This document shows, piece after piece, positions 52,143 to 60,503 of a DNA stretch of 64,000 nt. The position numbers were made by a program, and so were the translations under genes. A model generated the notes under the pieces. The model did no database searches, was not told where the DNA came from, and saw nothing but the letters and a program-made list of their open reading frames with translations. Every line of letters starts with the position of its first letter. Positions within the stretch are counted from its first letter, which is position 1. Origin of the DNA: Roseovarius confluentis (GTDB taxonomy: Bacteria > Pseudomonadota > Alphaproteobacteria > Rhodobacterales > Rhodobacteraceae). The stretch spans positions 434,001-498,000 of the forward strand of contig NZ_PPFE01000002.1 of assembly GCF_002917925.1 (NCBI RefSeq). The letters are read 5' to 3'.

Positions 52143-52853
52143 CTAGTCTTCTTGGGCCAGCGCTATATACTTGGATATTCGAGGATCCGCGTTAGCGCCA
52201 GTTTGGTCTTCATCGAGCCACCGGTGCCCGTTCAGATAAGTCGTCGGATGAATATCACTGGCTGTCGGGTTATTTTTCCTCCAGGACGTGGCCCAGCTGT
52301 AGACGTTCTCAATGGCCTTGATCTTGTTCAGCTTGGAGAGTCGCTTGAACGCTTGCGCAGCTTTTTGCTTTCCCTGCTTTTTAAGCGGCCACCTTTCCCA
52401 AAAATCTGAAAAGCATGGATCACCGTTGTGGTGATCTTCATTTTGACGGTTTTTGACGGTTCCTGACGGTTCGGGTGCAGCTCCTGCGGGGGTAGGGCGC
52501 ATCTGCTGCGGGGGGGCTCGCATTTCCTGCTGGGGTGCAGAAACTGCGGGGTGCAGCTCCTGCGGGGGTCTAGCTGCTGCGGTTTGCGTGACGCGAGCTG
52601 GATAAACGATGAAGAGATTGCATCCCTTCGGACCTGCATTCTGATCGATGCGCAGCTTTCCCACTTCACACAACCGCTTGACTGCTGTCTGCACAGTACG
52701 CTCAGAAAAACCGGTCCGCTTCACCAGTCTCGCAACAGAAGGATAACAATATCCCTGATCGTCGGCATGATCGGCGAGGGAAATTAGAATGAACTTTTCG
52801 GTCGGTGAAAGCTCTTCATCATCCCAGACTTCGGACATAACTCTTATGCTCAT
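52143..52853 (-). CDS. Helix-turn-helix replication-type protein
   Basis: The 236-residue protein has an N-terminal winged helix (VWDDEELSPTEKFILISLADHADDQGYCYPSVARLVKRTGFSERTVQTAVKRLCEVGKLRI), a Gln/Pro-rich middle formed by short repeats (PPQELHP, PQQEMRA, PPQQMRP), and a C-terminal domain with FWERWPLKKQGKQKAAQAFKRLSK as seen in phage O-type and DnaC-like loader partners. It is next to the DnaB-type helicase gene (4 bases apart), so it may recruit the helicase to an origin. Confidence 0.7.
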   Translation of the reverse strand: MSIRVMSEVWDDEELSPTEKFILISLADHADDQGYCYPSVARLVKRTGFSERTVQTAVKRLCEVGKLRIDQNAGPKGCNLFIVYPARVTQTAAARPPQELHPAVSAPQQEMRAPPQQMRPTPAGAAPEPSGTVKNRQNEDHHNGDPCFSDFWERWPLKKQGKQKAAQAFKRLSKLNKIKAIENVYSWATSWRKNNPTASDIHPTTYLNGHRWLDEDQTGANADPRISKYIALAQED

Positions 52854-52857
52854 AGCT

Positions 52858-54258
52858 TTACTCCCAAATCAGGTTCAAAGCAGGATTGAAGTGAAGCTTC
52901 GCTGTTCCGATAGCGCCCTGGCGCTGCTTCGCAATAATGATTTCGAGGCGGTTGCGCTGCGCCGCCATAGCTTTTTCCCAAGCAGCGTGTGTCTCGTGAT
53001 CTTTCGGATCAGGCTCATCCCGTTCGAGATAATATTCATCGCGGTAGCAGAAGAGGACCCCATCAGCGTCCTGCTCAAGCTGGCCGCTTTCTCGAAGGTC
53101 CGACATTATGGGGCGTTTGTCATCGCGCTGCTCAAGCGCACGCGACAACTGCGACAGGGCGATAACAGGAATATCTAATCCCATGGCCATGCCCTTTAAG
53201 GCAAGACTCACATCAGTAATCTGTTCGTACCGAGTTGCCGCCTTTGAGCGGAGAAGTTGCGCGTAATCTACGATCACGAGTGGTATCTTTTCCCCATCCA
53301 TTCGGCGCAGTGCTTGTTTGACACCAACCTGCAAGAGACTCGTGTCCTGATACTCACTGGGAAGGAAAGTGATAGGCAGATAAGTCACTTCATGAATGAC
53401 CTTCTCCAAGGCGTCACGCTGCTTTTCCGAGAAATTCCCTGAGCGCAGATTTGCGTATGACACTGCCGAGGAAGTTCCGCCGGTCGCTTCGGACAATGCC
53501 CGCATCGCCATCGCCTCGGGTGTCATTTCAAGGCTGGCAATTACGACAGGGTGCCCAGAACGAGCAGCATTCAGTCCTATGGAAAGTGCGATTGCCGTCT
53601 TACCCATCGAAGGGCGTCCGCCGAGGAGCCACATTTCGCCAGGAGCGAACCCGGGAACAAAACGATCAAGTGAGTTAATCCCCGAAATAACGCAGCGACG
53701 CTCTTCGCCGCTGTAGGCGGCGTGTATTTCCTTCAAAGCGCCTTCGACAGCCTGCATCATCGAGACAGGTCTGACACGGCTTTCAGAGGCAGTGAGCGTC
53801 TGAAAACGGGCTTCCATTTGCGCAGCAACATCAGATGCGCTCAAGTCGCCGTCAGCGATGCCGTCTTTGGCATCGTGCATGATTTCGAGCAGTTTGCGTT
53901 TGGCGGCAGCCTCGGCCACGATCTCCGCGTAATCGCCCATTTGCGATGGGCAGATTGAACAACCTGCCAATTTGACGAGGTAGCCGACACCACCAAGCGG
54001 CTCCATTCTTTCTTTCAGCTCTTCCGATATGCTGGCTTTGACCGTGACGGATGAAACGAGCTTCTCTGCTTTTTCCAAGTTTCGGCATACTCGGTAAATT
54101 TCGGCATGAACGGGTTCGTAGAAAATGTCGGTGCCGCCTAACGATTCAACGGGTCCACATGAATGATTGAGAAGTATTGCACCGAGGATAAATTGCTCTG
54201 CCTCTACGAAATGCGGTTCTTCTTTTTCTCTTTGGATTTGGGTGGTGATCTTGTTCAT
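52858..54258 (-). CDS. Replicative DNA helicase, DnaB type
   Basis: The 466-residue protein has an N-terminal helical domain (about 15-160) and a RecA-like core with Walker A GGRPSMGKTAIAL (Lys220), SLEMTPEAMAMRALSEATG, VIVDYAQLLRS (Walker B with DYAQL) and SDLRESGQLEQDADGVLFCYRDEYY. It unwinds DNA at replication forks. The C-terminus ends TAKLHFNPALNLIWE, standard for the family. In this island it allows self-replication. Its start overlaps the short preceding ORF (ATGA). Confidence 0.9.
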   Translation of the reverse strand: MNKITTQIQREKEEPHFVEAEQFILGAILLNHSCGPVESLGGTDIFYEPVHAEIYRVCRNLEKAEKLVSSVTVKASISEELKERMEPLGGVGYLVKLAGCSICPSQMGDYAEIVAEAAAKRKLLEIMHDAKDGIADGDLSASDVAAQMEARFQTLTASESRVRPVSMMQAVEGALKEIHAAYSGEERRCVISGINSLDRFVPGFAPGEMWLLGGRPSMGKTAIALSIGLNAARSGHPVVIASLEMTPEAMAMRALSEATGGTSSAVSYANLRSGNFSEKQRDALEKVIHEVTYLPITFLPSEYQDTSLLQVGVKQALRRMDGEKIPLVIVDYAQLLRSKAATRYEQITDVSLALKGMAMGLDIPVIALSQLSRALEQRDDKRPIMSDLRESGQLEQDADGVLFCYRDEYYLERDEPDPKDHETHAAWEKAMAAQRNRLEIIIAKQRQGAIGTAKLHFNPALNLIWE

Positions 54259-54365
54259 GCGTCACCGCCTGCATTTTTCTTCAACCTTTCTGCGAGATCG
54301 CCGATAGACTGCCAGTTTTCCGACTTTTCAAGAGGCTTGACCGGGTTGTTAGGTTCCTGACTCAT
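54255..54365 (-). CDS. Small island ORF, 36 residues
   Basis: A frame beginning MSQEPNNPVKPLEKSEN from ATG 54365 ends in a four-base overlap with the helicase start. The coupling and charged soluble composition make it likely to be translated. Function unknown; it could help helicase translation. Confidence 0.45.
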   Translation of the reverse strand: MSQEPNNPVKPLEKSENWQSIGDLAERLKKNAGGDA

Positions 54366-54369
54366 GAGA

Positions 54370-54591
54370 TCAGTCCCCATCCGCAACTTGTTGTTTGCGG
54401 CGATAGGCGCCCAGCAAGACCCGCGTGGTGCCGCCAAAGCGGACAACTGGCCAATCTCCGTCGCGCACACGGCGCCAAGCGGTGGACATGGAGACGTCTT
54501 CGAGAGCCGCGATTTCGCGCACACGCACGCGCGCACCATCTGGCAGCTCTTGGATTTCACGGAGACGTTCAGGGGAGACTTTTTTCAACAT
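54370..54591 (-). CDS. Small HTH DNA-binding protein
   Basis: The 73-residue protein MLKKVSPERLREIQELPDGARVRVREIAALEDVSMSTAWRRVRDGDWPVVRFGGTTRVLLGAYRRKQQ reads as an excisionase/MerR-type winged helix: the recognition helix MSTAWRRV followed by G-D-W-P-V-x-R-F and a basic tail. It is the first gene of the phage-type minus-strand run, so it may control that run. ATG 54591 is chosen over an upstream ATG in a cysteine-rich leader. Confidence 0.65.
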   Translation of the reverse strand: MLKKVSPERLREIQELPDGARVRVREIAALEDVSMSTAWRRVRDGDWPVVRFGGTTRVLLGAYRRKQQVADGD

Positions 54592-55061
54592 GATGGAGCT
54601 TCCATGCTTCGGCACCGTCAAAAATGACGGACGCCTTGGGTGGAAGCCGCACATCATGCGCAGCAAGTAGACACAAAATACAGTGTCGTGCGCTACCCCG
54701 CAACACCAAATGCGGTTGGCTTCGTAAGTTTCTATTCTGCGGTTTAATTCACCGACGCTCTGAGATCGTCCGCCTAAAGCTCAAGCAAAACGGGTATATG
54801 CACAGACCTACGATTTAATTTGAAACATCTCTTTCGTTACTTCGAAAAAATGAGATTTCTGTTGTTAGTTACTGGTTTTGTTTCGCTCTTAGGGCGTGCT
54901 AGCGTCTCGGGAAGTTTTATTGCTCGCAGCAATAGAGGCTTTGGGAAATAGCAACGCATGAGTGCAGAAACCAAATCGCTTAGATCGTTCGTACACTCGG
55001 TCGCTAGGCTTTTTCGTCCATACCTCCTCGCTTCAGGTGCTAGCGAGATTAAGGTCTACTC
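54592..55061. promoter_or_regulatory. Divergent promoter region of island operon and defence operon
   Basis: This 470-base AT-rich region lies between the small HTH gene and the methyltransferase. It must contain the promoters of both. The sequence agatttctgttgttagttactggttttg near 54850 and gctagcg repeats near 54900 and 55040 are noted, but no promoter is assigned with certainty. Confidence 0.4.
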
Positions 55062-57818
55062 ATGAACGCCGTTGAAATTGAAGAAGCGATTTCCGCGCTT
55101 GCCGAGGCGCCGTTTGACGCAGAAAAGTTCCCTTTTATCTTCCTCGAAGCCTTCGGCAACAAAGCCACCACCATCAAGCGGCTGCGAAGCGGCACTTCGA
55201 ACAAGTCCGACATCGGCGGCGTTCTCCAGACGGGCAATATCCACATCAAGGTCTGCGCCAAAGGAGAGGTCTCCGACACGATCCGCGAACTGCGGGAGAG
55301 CCCTGCAACCAAGAACAACCGCAATCGCGTCAAGTTCATCCTAGCCACGGACGGCGTCACTCTCGAAGCCGAGGACCTCGTGTCAGACGTTGCGCCAATC
55401 GTCACGCCCTTTGAAGACTTTCCCGAACATTTCGGCTTCTTCCTGCCACTGGCCGGCATCTCGACCGTCAAACAAATCCGCGAGAGTGCCTTCGACATCA
55501 AGGCAACGGGGCGGCTCAACCGGCTCTATGTTCAGCTCTTGAAAGACAATCCCGAGTGGGGCACCGCCGATCGCCGCCACGACATGAACCACTTCATGGC
55601 GCGGCTGATCTTCTGCTTCTTCGCCGAAGACACCGACATCTTTGAGAACGACGATCAATTCACCTCTACGGTCGAGCAGATGAGCGCACCGGACAGTTCG
55701 AACACCCATAAGGTGATCAGCTCGCTCTTCTTGGCCATGAACACTAAGAGGGCGCACCGCGCAGCCGCAGGGCTGCCCCGATGGGCCAGCGGTTTTCCCT
55801 ATGTGAATGGCGGGTTGTTTTCTGACAGCGTGGACGTGCCGCGCTTCTCCAAGATTGCGCGGTCCTACCTGCTTCACATCGGCAACCTTGACTGGAAGAA
55901 GATCAATCCTGACATCTTCGGCTCGATGATCCAGGCGGTCGCCGATGACGAGGAGCGAGGCGCCCTTGGGATGCACTACACGAGCGTCCCGAACATCCTA
56001 AAGGTATTGAATCCGCTCTTCCTCGATGACTTGCGCGAGCAGCTTGAGGAGGCGGGCGACAACGCGCGCAAGCTTCTTAATCTGCGCAACCGCATGGCCA
56101 AGATCAGGGTCTTTGATCCGGCCTGTGGCTCCGGCAACTTTCTCGTGATCGCCTACAAGGAGATGCGAGCGATCGAGGCCGAGATCAACAAGAAGCGCGG
56201 CGAGATTGACCGGCGCCCCGCGATCCCGCTGACGAATTTCCGTGGAATCGAGCTGCGTGACTTTTCGGCAGAGGTCGCGCGTCTCGCTCTGATCATCGCC
56301 GAGTATCAGTGCGACGTGCTTTATCGCGGGCAGAAGGAAGCCTTGCAGGACTTCCTTCCGCTCGACGCCATGAACTGGATCACCTGCGGCAACGCCTTGC
56401 GGCTCGACTGGCTGAGTATCTGCCCGCCAACCGGCATGGGAGTTAGGGTGCACGGCGATGACCTTTTTAACACGCCATTGGATCAGGCCGAGATAGACTT
56501 CGAGAATGAAGGCGGAGAAACCTATATTTGTGGGAATCCTCCGTACTTAGGGTCAAAATGGCAGTCGAAAGAACAGAAAGATGAACTAAAGGAAATTTTT
56601 GACAATAAGACGCGCTCCTGGAAATCTTTGGATTATGTTGCAGGATGGTTCATGAGAGCTGCTGAATATGGCCTGCACACACCTTCGGCCACCGCGTTCG
56701 TTTCTACAAACTCAATATGCCAAGGCGTACAGGTGCCTATATTATGGCCGCTAATATTTTCAACTGGCCATGAGATTAAATTCGCGCACACAAGCTTCAA
56801 GTGGTCCAACCTAGCAAGTCACAATGCTGGTGTTACCGTTGCGATAATATCTATCGCGCGTGAGTTCTCAGGGTCTCCTACTATTTTTTCTATTGTCGAA
56901 GGTGAAACAGTCGCGAAGTCCGTTTCAGATGTCTCGGCATATCTTGTTCCTGGTCGAGGAATAAATATTCAGCCATCGAGAAAGCAAATATCCGGCTGCG
57001 CCTATATGGACCTAGGTAACATGCCGAAAGACGGTGGGCATCTCTTGCTCTCTGCCTCCGAGGCCGACTGGCTTGCCGAAAACGACGAGGTTGCTCGAAA
57101 GTACATCTTGGACTTTGTTGGCTCACAGGAGTTCGTAAAAGGTATTGTCCGAAGCTGCCTTTGGATTGAGGATGAACAAGTCGCTGATGCAGTTAAGTCA
57201 CCCGAAATATCCAGAAGGCTGGATGGGGTCCGAAAAATGCGTCTGGACAGTGCGGCGGATTCTACACGCTCCTTTGCCGATCGGCCCCATAAATTTAAAC
57301 AAATTCAGGGAAGGGGTTTAGAAAGGACAATAGTAGTTCCCAAAGTAACTTCTGAAAAACGCCCTTACCTTCCTGTAGGGCTACTTTCTCAGCACACAAT
57401 TGTCTCAGACAATGCTTTCGCCATATACGATGAGCCAATTTGGAATATGGCGCTTATAGCATCGCGGGTGCATTGGGTTTGGGTGTCTACCGTTTGTGGA
57501 CAGCTTGAAACGCGAATCCGCTACTCGAACACCTTAGGGTGGCACGCTTTCCCGATTCCAAAACTCACTGAGAAAAATATGGATGACCTGACCCGCTGCG
57601 CCGAGGACATCCTTCTAGCGCGCGAGGCGCATTTCCCTGCGACCATTGCCGATCTCTACGACCCGGAGAAAATGCCTGACGATCTTCGCGTCTCGCATGA
57701 GCGCAACGACGAGGTGCTGGAACGCATCTACATTGGTCGTCGGTTCAAGAACGATACGGAACGCCTCGAAACGCTTTTCGAACTGTACACCAAGATGACT
57801 AAGAAGGGGGCGGCGTAG
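55062..57818 (+). CDS. MmeI-type class I DNA methyltransferase
   Basis: The 918-residue protein follows the MmeI layout. The N-terminal part (1-160) has FIFLEAFGNKATTIKRLRSG and FGFFLPLAG; a helical spacer spans about 160-330; the methylase core has SAM motif DPACGSGNF (352-360) and catalytic NPPY (492-495, adenine-N6 type); a target-recognition part runs from about 560 to 840; a C-terminal helical part follows. In MmeI the N-terminus is a nuclease with D-x9-E-x-K; here D50...H61-x-K63 lacks the Glu, so the nuclease is probably dead and the protein a modification enzyme. Bases 56460-57580 are clearly more AT-rich than the flanks, suggesting swapped specificity. It starts the defence operon. 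Confidence 0.88.
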   Translation: MNAVEIEEAISALAEAPFDAEKFPFIFLEAFGNKATTIKRLRSGTSNKSDIGGVLQTGNIHIKVCAKGEVSDTIRELRESPATKNNRNRVKFILATDGVTLEAEDLVSDVAPIVTPFEDFPEHFGFFLPLAGISTVKQIRESAFDIKATGRLNRLYVQLLKDNPEWGTADRRHDMNHFMARLIFCFFAEDTDIFENDDQFTSTVEQMSAPDSSNTHKVISSLFLAMNTKRAHRAAAGLPRWASGFPYVNGGLFSDSVDVPRFSKIARSYLLHIGNLDWKKINPDIFGSMIQAVADDEERGALGMHYTSVPNILKVLNPLFLDDLREQLEEAGDNARKLLNLRNRMAKIRVFDPACGSGNFLVIAYKEMRAIEAEINKKRGEIDRRPAIPLTNFRGIELRDFSAEVARLALIIAEYQCDVLYRGQKEALQDFLPLDAMNWITCGNALRLDWLSICPPTGMGVRVHGDDLFNTPLDQAEIDFENEGGETYICGNPPYLGSKWQSKEQKDELKEIFDNKTRSWKSLDYVAGWFMRAAEYGLHTPSATAFVSTNSICQGVQVPILWPLIFSTGHEIKFAHTSFKWSNLASHNAGVTVAIISIAREFSGSPTIFSIVEGETVAKSVSDVSAYLVPGRGINIQPSRKQISGCAYMDLGNMPKDGGHLLLSASEADWLAENDEVARKYILDFVGSQEFVKGIVRSCLWIEDEQVADAVKSPEISRRLDGVRKMRLDSAADSTRSFADRPHKFKQIQGRGLERTIVVPKVTSEKRPYLPVGLLSQHTIVSDNAFAIYDEPIWNMALIASRVHWVWVSTVCGQLETRIRYSNTLGWHAFPIPKLTEKNMDDLTRCAEDILLAREAHFPATIADLYDPEKMPDDLRVSHERNDEVLERIYIGRRFKNDTERLETLFELYTKMTKKGAA

Positions 57819-57819
57819 G

Positions 57820-58464
57820 ATGGTCAAACGGCGTGCTCACACTCGAACTAACAGCTACGGCACCACCTTCCAAGTTCGTGAACACGACTTCGCGCCGGGA
57901 GCCAGCGAGCACGAATACAAGCTTAGCTGGAAGCACGGGCAAGCACGGATCAACGGCTCTACAACCTATCAGATGCCATGTCCAAAATGCGCAAGACCGG
58001 TTTTTTACTATCGGAATGAGCATGGAAGTCGCGTCTTCTTCGACAAGCTTGGAATCCCTTGGCCTAAACATCCCTGCATGTTGGACAAAGACGCCAGTAC
58101 CCTTCCTTTGGCCTTTGCAGAGATGGTTCCAGTTTCGGAGTCGATGTTATGGGATTCAGTAAATACGCTTGATTTGAACTCGCACCACAACGCCAACCTA
58201 TTGGCAGAAAAGCTCGGGCGAGAAGACCCGCAGGTCGCTCGCCTTAGAGAAATGCGCAAGAAACGCAAGCAGGAGGAGGAAAAGCGCGCAAGAAAGGCGG
58301 ATAAACTTAAGAAGGCCGAGGAGAAACGCGAGGACAAACTGCGGAGAAACAAGGCAAAGTGGGAAGCTGAGGGAAAGCCGATGCGAAACGCTGATAGCAA
58401 AGTGCAAATTGTTCGGAAGAAGCCTGGCAGACTGCGACTGTCGCCAAGAAAGGGATCTGAATGA
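57820..58464 (+). CDS. Zinc-ribbon / coiled-coil protein of the defence operon
   Basis: The 214-residue protein has an N-terminal SYGTTFQVREHDFAPG segment and a zinc ribbon: MPCPKCARPVFYYRNEHGSRVFFDKLGIPWPKHPC, with CxxC and a later Cys/His. The C-terminal third (about 140-190) is a charged coiled coil of Lys/Glu/Arg, followed by a basic tail. The motif C-x2-C-PVFYY---GSRVFFD--G-PWP-H-C recurs in my memory of hypothetical proteins, but no function is known. It starts one base after the methylase stop and overlaps the helicase by four bases, so it is translated with them and is probably a structural or DNA-binding subunit. Confidence 0.7.
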   Translation: MVKRRAHTRTNSYGTTFQVREHDFAPGASEHEYKLSWKHGQARINGSTTYQMPCPKCARPVFYYRNEHGSRVFFDKLGIPWPKHPCMLDKDASTLPLAFAEMVPVSESMLWDSVNTLDLNSHHNANLLAEKLGREDPQVARLREMRKKRKQEEEKRARKADKLKKAEEKREDKLRRNKAKWEAEGKPMRNADSKVQIVRKKPGRLRLSPRKGSE

Positions 58465-60503
58465 AAAACGTTCCAGCCGTTTCAGTAACCTACGCGCAGA
58501 CCGGCAGCTCCACCCAATCGAATGAGCTTGGCATGCGCCCGATGCAAGAACGGGCGTATGAAAAGCGTGGTGAGCAGTATCTTCTGATCAAGTCACCGCC
58601 CGCTTCGGGCAAGAGCCGCGCGCTCATGTTCATCGGGCTGGACAAGCTCCACAATCAGGGGCTTCGCAAGGCGATCATCACGGTGCCGGAGAAGTCAATC
58701 GGATCGAGTTTCGCGGATGAGTCGCTGTCTAAGTTCGGATTCTGGGCCGACTGGCATGTCGAGGCGAAGTGGAACCTTTGCAACGCGCCGGGCTCCGAGC
58801 GAAGCAAAGCGGATTCTGTGGGGTCGTTTCTGAACAGTGCCGACCAAGTGCTGGTCTGCCCGCACGCGACCTTCCGCAACGCGGTCGAGAAGTTCGGCGT
58901 GGAGGCGTTCGACGACTGCCTGGTGGCCGTGGACGAGTTCCACCACGTCTCGGCCAACCCCGACAACAAGCTAGGCGCGCAGCTCGCCGAGCTGATCGCC
59001 CGCGACAAGGTGCATGTCGTGGCCATGACGGGATCGTATTTCCGGGGCGATGCTGAGCCCGTGCTTTTGCCCCATGACGAGGCGCGCTTCGAAACCGTCA
59101 CCTATACCTACTACGAGCAGCTCAACGGCTACACTTATTTGAAGACGCTCGACATCGGGTACTACTTCTACACCGGCGCCTATGCCGACGACATCTTGAA
59201 GGTCCTCGACCCGGACGAGAAAACGATCATCCACATCCCTTCCGTCAATTCGCGGGAGAGCACTAAGGACAAGATCAGGGAGGTCGAGCACATCATCGAG
59301 GAGCTCGGCGAGTGGCAGGGCACCGATCCCGCCACCGGCTTCCAGCTTGTGCAGCGGCCCGATGGCCGCGTGCTCCGCATCGCCGATCTGGTCGATGACG
59401 ATGCCAAGCGCGAGAGGGTCTCGACCGCGCTCAAGGACCCAACCCAGAAAGACAACCGCGATTATGTAGACATCATCATCGCCTTGGGCATGGCCAAGGA
59501 GGGCTTCGACTGGGTTTGGTGCGAGCATGCCTTGACGGTCGGCTACCGCGCCAGCCTAACCGAGATCGTGCAGATCATCGGCCGCGCCACCCGTGATGCA
59601 AAGGACAAGACCCGCGCCCGCTTCACTAACCTGATCGCCGAGCCCGACGCCTCAGAGGAATCCGTAACCGAGGCGGTGAACGACACGTTGAAGGCTATCG
59701 CTGCGAGCTTGCTCATGGAGCAGGTGCTCGCGCCTCGCTTCAACTTCACCCCGAAGGCCGTAGCTAGCGGACCGCAGGAGGGCTTCGACTATGGTGAAGG
59801 TGGCTATGATCCCGAGAAGTGCAATGTCGGCTTCAACGAGGAGTCGGGCCAGTTCCAGATCGAGATCAAGGGTCTGGCGGAGCCGAAGAGCAAAGAGGCC
59901 GAACGTATCTGCCAGCAAGATCTGAACGAGGTTATAGCCGCATTTGCCCAAGACAAGACCGCAGTTGAACGCGGCCTCTTCGATGAGGAGCTGGTGCCCG
60001 AGGAGCTAACGCAGGTCCGCATGGGTAAGATCATCAAGGACAAGTGGCCCACGCTCGACGAGGACGATCAGGAGGTTGTGCGCCAACACGCCATCGCTGC
60101 GCTCAACTTGACCCAGAAGGCCAAGGAAGTGGCCCTCGAGCATGACACTCAGGAAGAACAGGCCGCCAACACGGCCCTGATCGACGGCGTGCGCAAATTC
60201 GCCATGGACGTTCGCGAGCTCGACATTGACCTGATTGACAGGATAAATCCGTTTAGCGAAGCCTATGCGATCCTGGCCAAGACCATGAGCGAGGAGAGCC
60301 TCAAGCAGGTCGCCGCGGTCATCTCGGCCAAGAAAGTGCAGCTCACCCCCGAAGAGGCGCGCGATCTCGCGCGGCGGGCGGTGAAATTTAAGCAGGAGCG
60401 CGGGCGGCTTCCCTCAATTACATCGCCGGATGCGTGGGAAAAGAAGATGGCAGAAGGCGTTGCTTTCCTCGCCCGCATGAAGGCGGAGGCCGCCAATGCC
60501 TAA
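58461..60503 (+). CDS. SF2 (DEAD/DEAH-type) helicase/translocase of the defence operon
   Basis: The 680-residue protein shows all SF2 motifs: Walker A SPPASGKSRA (Lys51), motif II VDEFHH (158-162), motif III MTGSY (189-193), and motif VI EIVQIIGRATRDA (369-380). The region GMAKEGFDWVWCEHALTVGYRASLT is the helicase-C domain. The C-terminal third (about 400-680) is helical and unlike known restriction subunits. Type I and type III restriction enzymes and related systems use such motors to move along DNA before cutting. Overlaps: four bases with the upstream gene, eight with the downstream nuclease. Confidence 0.88.
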   Translation: MKNVPAVSVTYAQTGSSTQSNELGMRPMQERAYEKRGEQYLLIKSPPASGKSRALMFIGLDKLHNQGLRKAIITVPEKSIGSSFADESLSKFGFWADWHVEAKWNLCNAPGSERSKADSVGSFLNSADQVLVCPHATFRNAVEKFGVEAFDDCLVAVDEFHHVSANPDNKLGAQLAELIARDKVHVVAMTGSYFRGDAEPVLLPHDEARFETVTYTYYEQLNGYTYLKTLDIGYYFYTGAYADDILKVLDPDEKTIIHIPSVNSRESTKDKIREVEHIIEELGEWQGTDPATGFQLVQRPDGRVLRIADLVDDDAKRERVSTALKDPTQKDNRDYVDIIIALGMAKEGFDWVWCEHALTVGYRASLTEIVQIIGRATRDAKDKTRARFTNLIAEPDASEESVTEAVNDTLKAIAASLLMEQVLAPRFNFTPKAVASGPQEGFDYGEGGYDPEKCNVGFNEESGQFQIEIKGLAEPKSKEAERICQQDLNEVIAAFAQDKTAVERGLFDEELVPEELTQVRMGKIIKDKWPTLDEDDQEVVRQHAIAALNLTQKAKEVALEHDTQEEQAANTALIDGVRKFAMDVRELDIDLIDRINPFSEAYAILAKTMSEESLKQVAAVISAKKVQLTPEEARDLARRAVKFKQERGRLPSITSPDAWEKKMAEGVAFLARMKAEAANA

